Shown here: positions 11,701-23,700 of the stretch, in pieces
Layout of the letters: every line of letters begins with the position of its first letter
How positions within the stretch are numbered: the first letter of the stretch is position 1
The notes under the pieces: generated by a model
Database searches by the model: none
Seen by the model: the letters and a program-made list of their open reading frames with translations, nothing else
Told to the model about the DNA's origin: nothing
Assembly (NCBI GenBank): GCA_024516035.1
Contig: CM044967.1
Span: 3,280,859-3,344,858 of the forward strand
DNA: 64,000 nt
Reading direction: 5' to 3'
Source: Bactericera cockerelli
Taxonomy: Eukaryota; Arthropoda; Insecta; Hemiptera; Triozidae
Position numbers and translations under genes: made by a program

Positions 11701-14700
11701 AACTCTGTTTCTCGCAAGTGAGTTCTCATTGCTCGGACGGATTGTTGATTTGTGATATTGAGACGAGTCTTACAACCTTGCAGTTCGGTTTCACAATCTC
11801 GTGCAACATGGAGGTGTGGGTCGTTAACTTTCAGAAGTGTTTGGCAAATATTAATATGTTGCAGACCAGCTTCCCAGGTAACTCGAACAATTCCAAGACC
11901 TCTCACGTTTCTACGAGAATAATAAACAGGAATTGGAGTATCAGCTGGAAGACCCACAATCTCACGAACACCTTGTCTGATGATGGAATCGACAGAGTCC
12001 AGAAAGTTGTTATCAAGGAGATCTACTGGTGTTGTTTGTAGAGGATACACAAGTTTTGGGAATACATATTGTTCTAGTATGTTTAATTTTTGATCACCGC
12101 GGAGAAGTGGCGAAGTGATCAGATTTCGAAAGTCACTTTCAAATTCAGCAATGAACTTTCTCTTGTCAAAAACTATACCATTGGAGAAGTTGATTCCCAA
12201 GTAGCGGATGCTTTCGTTTTCATCAATAGAGCGTATTTGTGATCCATCAGAAAGGGAGAGATGTTCAACATTGATTAATCCTTGCTTCACATTGATAGCG
12301 ACTGACTTCGTGGGATTTATAACCATGCCAACTTCAGCAAAAGATGTTTGAAGATACTCTACAAGCATGACGGCATTTTTTTCATCCTTTGCAATTATAG
12401 TCGTATCATCAGCGAAAGCGAGAATTGAGAGTTTGGCAACATCTGGTGACAGCAAGAATCCATGTTCTTCCGCTACACTTGGGTCAGAGATCTGTTTCAG
12501 AACGAAATCTTGGCAGAGATTGAAGATGGTTGGAGATAGGGGTAGGCCCTGACCTACTCCACAGCGCAGATCAATTGGACTTGAAAACTTTTTATTCAGT
12601 TCTATTTTTGTAGAATTTGTTGTAGCAAGGGTTACAATTAAATTCTTTAGATCAACAGGAAGAGGTAATGATTCTAAAGTTTGAGTAATATGCCGGTGGC
12701 CCAACTTATCAAATGCCTTGGCTAGGTCACACATTACAATGCAACAATCTTTCTTGTCTCTTTTCGCAACTTTGAGGCAACCATCAACAATAGAGGCATT
12801 GATATGCGTTCCAGCGATTCCAGCAACAAAACCTCGTTGATATTGAGAAAATTGAACCATCATGCGCATTTTTTGATCCAAACACTTCTCTATAATTCGG
12901 CGTAGCAGACTAAAAATTGTGATTGGCCTCCAATTGTTTAAATCATGTTCATCACCTTTGCCTTTGAAGATGAGGATAGTCCGACCCGTACGAAATGAAA
13001 TCGGAACATAATTCCAATTAAGCATGATTTTAGCTAAGTTGAAAATAGCTTCTACGCACTTAACTTGACGCACAGTTCTCATTATTATTTTGTCAGGTCC
13101 AGGTGAAGTGTCAATTGCAATCTTCTTGATTGATAAGAGTATATCATCAACTGTCAGTATTGTTTCATGTTGTGGAATTTCACATGTCTCGTAATGATCA
13201 CGAATATTATCATTAGGATTTTCGTAAATTGTACGAAAATGTTGTTCAACTGTTGGTAAGTCGACTTGAAGTGTCACTGACTTCTTTGAATTCAACAGAG
13301 TCTGAGCAACTTTGCGTCGTTGGTTAGCATACTGCCATTGAGTGAGGTCATACTTATACTTCTCATTACGCTTATTTCGCTGTCGTTGTGATGATCTCTG
13401 GGGGTTACTGCTTTGTCTGTAACTACTGTTGGATATTACAGCCTTTGCCTGTTTACGTTTTCGATAGTATGTCACTGCTGGGTGGACTGGTCCTGGTAAT
13501 TGGTTATTTGCTTCCACTAAAAACTTGGTGAAGTTTTTCATAGTTGTTTCAAAGAGAGCTATGTTGTCTTCATTCCGTGGAAAAGATAGAAATCTTGCAA
13601 AATCAGAGGCAAAAGTAGATGACTCTTGTACTAGTTTATTGATGGCTTCATTATTATTCTCATTGGGTAGAGTAGAGTTTGTCTCGATTAGACTTCTTTG
13701 ACCACTATCCGGGGGCAATGTCACATTCTCAGTAGGAGCAGAAGGTTGTGGACGAGTAGATGTTGAAGCAATCAACTGTCGAACACGAATTTCTGCACAG
13801 GGCCCAGACGCTTTCGCCAAGTGACCATTGAGGGAGATGAATTCCCTACCACACCCAGGACATGGAACTTTTGGCTTGGCGGAATTTCTTTGTCTTCCAT
13901 TTCTAGATTGAGAAGATGTATCGGTAGTATCAACTTGTGTTGAAGGAGCGTTTGGAGGGGGAGTAGAAGAGCGAACATCAGGAACATCAGGTTGAGTCAA
14001 AAATGAGAATGTTGATTCATTTGTTAGAGTACTAGAGTTCAATATTCCAGTTGGATCCAAAGACATGCCCAATTTAGGAACAAGAGAGTAATAAGATACT
14101 AAAATAACGCATAATACAAAAATTTAGGGCAAAAATGTAAAATTGGATTTGAATTTCGGAAAATTTCCAGAGCGGAGAACTTTGATGTTGCTTTTAGGCT
14201 GGCTACTTAATAATCGTAAAAGTCTTCTACTTTAATAATATTATTGCCTTTATTATTCTTTAAGAAGCCATGGGTTTAATGGGCCATAAACTTCTGTTAA
14301 GTTCTAAGAGCCTAAAATTTGAGGGGACTTACAAAATATTTTCCCAGGAAACTTCAGACTTAATATTGAGGACAATTTCTTTGTTTCAATGTCCTAGATC
14401 AAGCCATTCTCGAGAAAAAGATAGTGGGAGGGTGGTTTTGATCACCCTGTATAGAAAGTTGTTTTTCAAAATAATTTAATAGTTTTACATCAATTAATTC
14501 ATGGTGTTATAGTTTAAAATACTCTGATCATTACTATTGCAATAAGGCTTGATAGTTTAATTTTCTGTGTGTTTTCCATTATTTTTCTCAGAAACACTTG
14601 AAGGTGATATTGTTTCAAAGAAAAGCTGTACCAAAATGAAAGATTGTCTAGGAAATACTGAAAAAACAGAACCATGTGATACTATAAGGTGAGTTATAGG

Positions 14701-17700
14701 GGCTGGGGAGTGTTAAACAGGGAGAAGACCAGTGTCTCACTAGAGGACTATAAACAGAGAACAGACTAGCCAACCCCTACAAGTCAGGCTAGCTTGCTGT
14801 TTCCTAAGGGTTTAATGGATTATAAAGAAAAGTCTAAGTACCTACTCATAATAGTTGATCACACATAGAAATATGTGGTTCAAGACAAGCCAACTTTGAA
14901 AAAAAGTTGTCTGGAGACCATCACTCCCCCTCCAGCTGTAGCCAAGTCAGCTCTTGTGATTTTAATTTGTATTAATATTTTTTTCATTTTATATATAATA
15001 TAAAATACTTCACTATTTTTAAATTAAGTCAAATAAAGACCAGTACTTGAGTCAAATATTATTAGACTCAGTGGTAGCAGAAACTAGTGAGGAGTCTACG
15101 TTATGAAGATGGGGCTGGATTGCCAGTGATCTACTCTTAATTGAACTCTGTTTTTTGTGTCTTTTTTTTTCAGTAAGGAAGATTTTCTTGAAGAATCAAA
15201 AGATCATAACAATTTGCTGAAGAGTCTGCCTCTTGAAGCATGCCCCACATCTTCAGAAAAATCAACAGTAAGTAGATGCTCAGTAAATAAATAATTAATT
15301 ATTTTTAGGTAATCCAGCAGTATCTCACCAGCCTAGTTCTAGAAGTTGTATTAGATGTACATGAATATGAGAACATACCTGCACAGCTGTTTTGAGTTTA
15401 TAATCTCTCTTATTTCAATCAGTATAAACAGAAAAGTGAGGAGTTATATTAGATGTAAATTGAAGATGAAAATTAGAATATACCTGGACAGGTGTTTCGT
15501 CAGTTATATCAAGTGAACAAGTCAAACAAATCACGTCCTCTTTCACCTCTATAATAAACTCAAATTACTCACCCTAAATGTCTCCTCTATCCCTCATTTA
15601 CATTTTCCTGTTATATTTTCGTTGCCATTTTGCTAACGTAGCCGTGCAGTAGCGAAAGCAACGTTCAACAAAGCAAAAAACAACAAGCTAGTGTAATTAA
15701 TTTACTATCCATTTTAAGAATTAAATTTGAGGAGCTTGGTTAGGTTATTTTTTACCGAAAGAAAATGTCGAATAGCATACAACTACTAGGCATAAATTAA
15801 TAATATATAAATGTGTTTCTTTGTGTTATTATAATACAATTTCAGTGGGTAGCGCAGAATTATAGGAATGGCCTATCCCTAAAATCCCAATATCTTATTT
15901 TGATCTTCATTCCGCCACTGGTCGCTGCTCACATTAAAGCAGCTTTCATTTCTCTCACGAAGTATAAGTTACAACAAGAATACAGTGTTTATGCTCAAAT
16001 TTTTAATTCTAGACAATGAAATTACAAGACTTCTGGAAAGATCCCGATTGTCATTCAACGGATCACCTCATCTCGACAGATTACTGGCAAAACTATGACC
16101 CTGACGAAGTTTGTGAAACTGGTTTTGCACTTGTTGGATCTCAGCCATCATTCCCTTTAGCTATTTGTTTCCTCTGTGGGAGTGCTGGTTTCGATCAGGT
16201 AGGTCATGAAAATACTCTTTACTATTATTAGCTATAAAAAGAATACAAAAAATGAGGATTTAGTTTCTTTAAATACTCATAATAGTCTCATCATTATGAC
16301 AGCTCAGTTACATTTCTGTGTAAACTGTTAGACAAATACTGAGACATAGTGAAAACACATAATTATATAGGAACTACTTTTAAATATTCCGATACACCAA
16401 AAGTAGAAATAACACGATTCAGAACAGCCCGCTCAGAAGAATTCAGGATCTTGGCAACATTATCGACAGTGCAGGGATCGATATCTTCAATTGCACTATG
16501 CAGGAGATAATAGACATGTGTCTTTCATTAGAATAAACATGCTTAGTTTTAAGATTTTTATTTTTTATTGTATAGAATGGAGCTTTAACTCCATAGATTT
16601 TTTTTATAGAAATAATATGTTAAAAAATTGGGGTTATTTTCTAGAAATGTTACTGAAAACACTTTCTTTTTTGTACTGATTCTAGTGTCAACTGCTTCAT
16701 TGTCTGATTTGCTGTGAGCCGTATCATGAATATTGCTTGAACAGTATCTTGGGTACTACCTCTCCAGCTTCTTCCATCAGAGACTGGCTCTGTCCAAGCT
16801 GTGTGCGGTGTGAAATTTGTGCAAAGTATGGTACCGGGCTGGGTCAGATTTCTTGTCGTCAGTGTTTAACTTGCTACCATGCAGAGTGTATGAGTGGCGA
16901 GGGTCAACATCAGGTTCGTTCCTCGAGTTAAGATAGCATAAAATTACCAACGTTTCTTGAAAATTTGTAATATTGGTAGTCGATATGGTTTCGGCGCATA
17001 TATAATCGGATCCCACCCTTCTACTAAAGAATATTATGTATTATAGTGCAAGTAAGACTGTTAATTATGAATTGTTTGTGATGATGCAAGAGCCTCTTTA
17101 TAATTTTGGGGGTAGGTCCTTTGGTATGAAAATAACAGACCAGACATGCCCAAAAGCAAATTTTCTTATTGAAAAAACTCATAGAATCTTCTTCAACCAA
17201 TCACATTTTTTCTGATGCTTACTAATGTTTTGCTTCAAAGGAAAATCATTCAGAGGCTTATGAAGTCTTAAAAAAAAATGAAACTGTCAGAATGGATAAA
17301 AAACATTCATAAGGTGGTTACCGACCTCAGTAGTAGTTGGATCGATAAGGTGGCGGACATGTAACCGGAGTTTGGTGATTGAGTCCCAAGTTCAGCAATG
17401 ATTTAGTGAAATGCAAGTTTGAGTAATTTTATTGTGGAATACATGATAAACAGAAATATGATTACTTTAATAAGGTGGAACAATATTGTCACTGTCCGAT
17501 ATAATTTTGTAATATTCATGCATCTTCTTTCACAAAAATACTCTTCTGTGATCTCTAGGGCTTTATTTTCCACTCTTTTTTTGTCTTTTTATTAATTCTT
17601 TGAAGTAGGTGATCTAAAGGAGTCTAAAAAATATTTCTTCATTTCAGATGTTTCTGTGCATAAAATGTAATAGATGGATTCACACAGAATGCAACAATTT

Positions 17701-20700
17701 GTTACTTAGAACAGAAGAGCCATTACAATCTCTAGAAAACCGCATTTGTCAGTAAGTATTAAATACATTTTTCCTGAACCCCATTCTTTCTTGGAGGTAT
17801 CCCTAAACTCTAAAATTCTAAATGGTATCCCTAAAGTCTAAAAATGGGCTACTTTGATATGACAATTTCAATTCATAATCTCGCAATTCAAGAGCTCTTG
17901 GTGAATTATGCTTTTTAATGTATCAATAATACAATAATACCTACATCAATTTGAGTAAATTCTCAACTAGACGAAATAAACTAATCTAAACTGTTAATTA
18001 ATTGAAGAAAGAACACAGACATTGTCTTATTAAATATACATGGCCAGTAGTGGTCGGGAGACTATTAAAACCAATATTATAAGTTTGTAATAAAAAAAAA
18101 ACAGAAATGTGAGTCACATTTCTGTTTTTGTTTTAAATATGAGCTGACTAAAATATTAGATGGACTGTGAGCCTAAATCAGTGTCAATTTTTTTTTCTTT
18201 TCTTTTTTCAATTGCCAATGACATGTAATAATTTACCTATATCTTAAGTGAATAGTACTTTTTTTGAAACTCTCTCGTTGTGACTAAAGGGTTTAACAAG
18301 AATAGTTTTTCTATAGGTAAGGTTTATTAATGTGACAACAAAATTAAATTTGTATTTTGAAGTGGTTACTAAAAATTTTTTCAATGTTAACAAAAAAATG
18401 TTTTATATGGTTACAGATATTGCTCCCGTGAAGATGATGCATCTTCTAGTGATCATGAGAAAGAAATTATAGCTAATAGTCTCAATATACTTAATAGTTT
18501 AAAGTCAAATAAAAAACTATTTGAACTTGTAAAGAAGAATAAAAATACCTCAACAGTTTGTGAACTCCGGAAAATCAGGAAAAAATTGAGTTCCGTTGTA
18601 AAATCAAAATCACTGAATAGTTCAGATTCTGATTTGACATTATGTCAAGAATTGCAATATTCTCAAGGTTCAGATTCTGATTTGACATTATCTGACTTGA
18701 TCACAGATGTTATAGAAGATATTAATGTGAAAACCAAATATACAAACAAAAAAGTCAAAAGTATGGATTCTCCTAGCGATCTCGAGTTCAAAGAAAACAA
18801 TTCCTTTTGTAATAACCAGTTCAATGAAAAACGAGACCTGGATTTCGAACTTCCACTTACTAGGATTAGTAGTTACAAAAATTCCACAAATTTGCTTTCA
18901 ATCAAAGAAAAGATTGATAATTATGAGTATAGATCTTTTTTAGATCTACATAAAGACATTTTAAATGTCTTGTATAGTATCGATTGTTTGGATTTGTTAG
19001 AACTCTACAGCGATATCGTCCAAGAAATTCTTTCCTGGCTTGGTAATGTACAAAATGAAACCGATAGGCTTAATAACCAAGACCTGTTCAATGAAACAAA
19101 TTTAATATTTGATGCATTTAAACAAAGAAGTATTTTAAAGCACAGTAGTCTCCCCGATATTACCCATCGCAATGCTAACCAAAAACTTGAAAATCCAGAA
19201 CATGTTAAAAAATCGAACAAAAAATCTGAGAACTCAAAATACATTTTTAGTAATAATAATGAAGAGGACAATCGACACTGTGTCCTCTGTAAGAAAAAAG
19301 GCGAGGGAATGGACAATTTAGAAGGTCGATTATTGTACTGTGGACAAAATGATTGGGTACATTGTAATTGTGCACTGTGGTCTTCCGAAGTATTTGAAGA
19401 AGTAGATGGTTCATTGCAAAACATCCATAGTGCTATAAAGAGAAGTAAATTTATTCAATGTATTTATTGCAATAAAAGAGGAGCTACGGTTGGCTGTTGT
19501 TCAAAAACTTGCTTCAACACCTATCACTTTGTTTGTGCCAAGAAAAGTAAATGTTACTTTTTAGAAAGTAAAATGATTTATTGTAATATCCACGAAGAAG
19601 AAATTGGGAAGACTTCGTACAAGTTAGATGATAACTTGTTTGTTAATAGACCCATGTATGTTGAGCAAAATTCTAAAAAGAAAAAACATCTCCCTGCTGA
19701 AAGCATAAAACTCATGATTGGAGCTTTTAAAATTCACTCCTTCGGAAAAAATATACTGGACATTTGTAATGATGAAGACTTATTAGTTCCGGAAGACTTT
19801 CATTGTTCTCGACTATTCTGGTCAACGAATGAACCTTCAAAGATGGTTGAATATGATATTAAAACTAAAAACCAATATTTTCTTATGGACAGTGAAGATC
19901 AAGGATTAAATGTTACAATTTCCCACAGTTCAGCTCCGTCCTTTGATGATACAGTAAAAGATGTCATAACTGTCATGGTGGATCAGATTTGTACCAAAGA
20001 AGATACAGATGACAATCAGCTTCTGACACCAGAAGTTAAAGACGCCATATTCAAAGACTTACATCACGACTTTGTTGACGGGCTTTTTATGAATGATTTT
20101 CTCCTTCGGTATGACGATATATTGAATGATCCCGTAGAAGACAATTCTGCTATCCTGCATGTAAAAATACACGAAGAAAATAGACGAGATAAAGATTGGA
20201 CGAAAAAATTTATTTATCCCTCAATGGAAATATTACAAGTTGACGGAATGAATGATAGCGATGAAGACGACACAGAATATTCAGAAGAGCCAGTGACTTG
20301 TGTAAGGTGTCATAGAACATATCGAACTACAAGTAGCTATCAAAATCATCTAACAGATTGTACAGTCAACGAGTATTTGCTCTCAAGTGAGAGTGAAGGA
20401 GAGGAAGATAGCGAAGAAATAAATTATTTTTCAAATTCAGTGCCAAATGTAGAACAAAATATAATTCAGCCTCAGCTCATTGAAGCACAGCAGAGTGAAG
20501 AGGCAGAAGAGATTGAAAAAATAAATTGTTATTCAGCTTCAGTACAGAATGTAGAACATAATGTAATTCAACCACAACTTCTAGACATTACTGCACATCA
20601 AGGTATGTCTGGAATGTCAAATGTTCAACCAATATCATCTGAAGATCATAGTTATGTTGAAGCATTTAGAAACGACCCAGTAATATTTCACAATCAACTA

Positions 20701-23700
20701 ATGAAAAAACAAGTGATTCAAAATAACCAAACATTTTTTGTAAAAAATGACACAGACTTTAATGTAGACTTAGGTATGAATGTTGAAGAAAGACCACAGT
20801 TCTCATTTCAACCTAATGCAAGTGCTCCTACTCTAATGGTACAACCTTCACAAGTCCCTCAACTATCTTATATTCAAGCTCCCCAGACTCAGTACATAAC
20901 AATTGCTCCTCCTTCCTATACAATTCAACCAACAGTTGTTATGCAACCAAATATTGTACCACAGTACATTACATACCAACCTACTTATTCGATGGTTAAT
21001 ACACCTCAAACTTATATTGTAGTTAACAATTTACCCTCTATGATAAATGCAGCCCAGCCTCAAATTGTCGTACAAAATGAATCTAAAGTGGCCACTAAAC
21101 AAATAAAAACCTATCAGAAAACGCGCACAAAGCATTATTTTAAGAAGACGGCTAGTAATGATCAAATGAACTGTGTCAAAATTGTTAAATCTACCACCTC
21201 AAAAACTACGATAAAAACAGAAAAAGCTTCAACTTCTAGTAGTCCTAATGAAAAATCATTACCAGTATCAACACTTCCTACTCAACAGTGGCAAAAAACA
21301 ATATCTGCAAGTCAAACTATTCAACATAAACCTGTGTATGTTGATTATCCAAGAAAAAACTCAAGTAATGCTCTTCAAATTCAAGATAAACAAACATGTA
21401 TACGCGTCGATAGCGCTCTTCAGAACCGTCTTCTTTATTCAAAACCACCAAAAACGAAAGTTATTCAATGCAAAAAGCTAAAAATACTTCCGAAATGTGC
21501 ACAAAAGATAGTCAACAAGCCTTCATCAGCTATTGCTGTCGAATATAATGTAAATAACTCTAAATCTAAGTTAAACAACAACAATTTAAGCTATAGCATT
21601 AGATCAGAATCAAACATGTCTACACTAGAACTGAATAGTTTACCAAATGATCTTGATATCTGCAATGTAAAGGAAGCTTTGAAACCACCCGATGTTTACT
21701 CACAACCAAAGACATACGAAGTGACCACACTCCGAGAGGAACCTCACCAATTATCATTGAACTCCACTTCACCTCTCCTATCTAGCAATGAGAAAATTAA
21801 CAAGTGCAAAGAATCCCCAATAAGAAATTTCAAGAGTGAAAAAATCAAGGTTTATTCTCCTCCTTGCAAAAAGTTGAAATCCGTATCTACAATTCTCCAG
21901 AAAGTTTCTCCAGAATTGAAAAATACTACACAAAAAAGTTTTCCAGTTTATTCAAACAAGTCAGATATGGAACGTATTAGAAATAAAAAGAGAGGCAACA
22001 GTATGTACAATTATCAATCCCGTGATCTCTATTCCTCAAATGTAAATCGAGAGTTTAACAACATACCAAATGTGTACTCCGCTGATAATATTACATTGGA
22101 TATGTCTAGTCTTAGTTATTTACGTAGTATTGATGCCAAACAGCAGTCTCCTGTGCCTTCAACATATTGTAATAATGATCTTTCAAAAGAAAGCCTTCTG
22201 GAAAATTATAAAGAAAATATTGTTGTTATAAATTCCAGCCCAGAGTCAAAAGACCATTATAGTCTTAAATGTGAAATACCCGAGACAATGAAGGTAAACA
22301 AAGCCAGAGTCTATGATTTTAGTGAAAATTCCGATAAATTTATTGACCAGATAAATCAAACTAAGGAGGAAAAGAACATTAAAGAAATACATTTTAGTTG
22401 TTTATCTTACCTAGAAGAATTCGAAAAACAAATTAAAGATGACCTGGAAAAGTATGATCAAATTGATTTTGATACCAACACTAATGAGACTGAAAGAATT
22501 GTTGAGAGACAAATTGAAGAAAATCATCTGATTGATACAAAAAGTGAAGAGAAACCCAGTTCTCCTAAAACACTGCATTGCGATGTTAGCGAGTCCCAGA
22601 ATACAATTGAACTAGACAACGAGAAAAACATAAATATCTTGTCTGAAACGGAAAGCAAAACATTTCCAAGTGATGAAAAAGAATTGTATAAAACAGAAAT
22701 TCTACCACAAGTTGTAAAGTCTACTGATGTACCTAAAAAGTTACCAAGTGATAAAAATATCGAGAAAAAAGCTGAAGAGAGTAAATTGATCAACCATCAA
22801 ATGGGCATGGAGGAGAAAGAAAATATCACTTGCAACCTGCAAAAGATTCCATCTCCAAGTAAAAGTACCACTCAGAGAATGGTATTTGAAATGAAATCAT
22901 CAGACGGAGCTTTCACTTGTCAATCTACGGATTTTGAAGAAGTGTGGCAACAAGCTTTTGATGCTGTGCAAGCTTCAAGAGTAGAAAACCAACTACCACC
23001 ATTGCCCCGATGTACATTGAAGAAATTGAAATCACTTGGGAAAGAGAATAAAACTGTTAAGCATTTATTTGGTAAGTGATGTTCAGAAAAGTGTTATTAT
23101 CTAAATGTAGATTATTTTTACATATTTTTTTACAAATATTAAACGGTTTATTTTGAATATTATTTTACCAAGTGTTCAAATATTTCAATTCCTATATTTA
23201 ATTTGCTCAAATATTTCAATTTTTCAACACCTATTGCTTATGAATTTGTCAGATTAATATGATTGCAGCCGTGATCCGACTGAGTGCAATATTTTGTCTC
23301 GTGAAGTTGCAAAGGGTTCGCACGTCCCTTTTAAAATCAAATGAGATCAAATTCCACTGACTGAAACAGTCAGTGGAATTCGATCTCATTTGATTGCTTT
23401 GCAGTTCTTTCAATCAAAGTACGAGACAAAATGTTGTATTCAGTAAAATCCTGGCTTTATTTAAAAGACTGCTCTTCGTTTTTAGATTACCTACGAGTAT
23501 TTTTTTTACCTAAGAATTGTATAAAAAATACTTGATATTTTTATAAAAAGTATAGGCGGTTATGTCGACTTTTCAAGAGATTAGAAAAAGTCGATTCTGT
23601 CATACTTTAATCTAACCATTTTCTCAAAAAAAATTTTTTTTTACATACAGTGCACTGAACTACACACATACTGCACGCACGATAAGGAACTAGGTAATGC

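Noticed and set aside
21248..21481. ORFs on other frames inside the large trx exon (also 19005-19424 and 22524-22793 on the - strand)
   Set aside because: Shadows of the trx reading frame.
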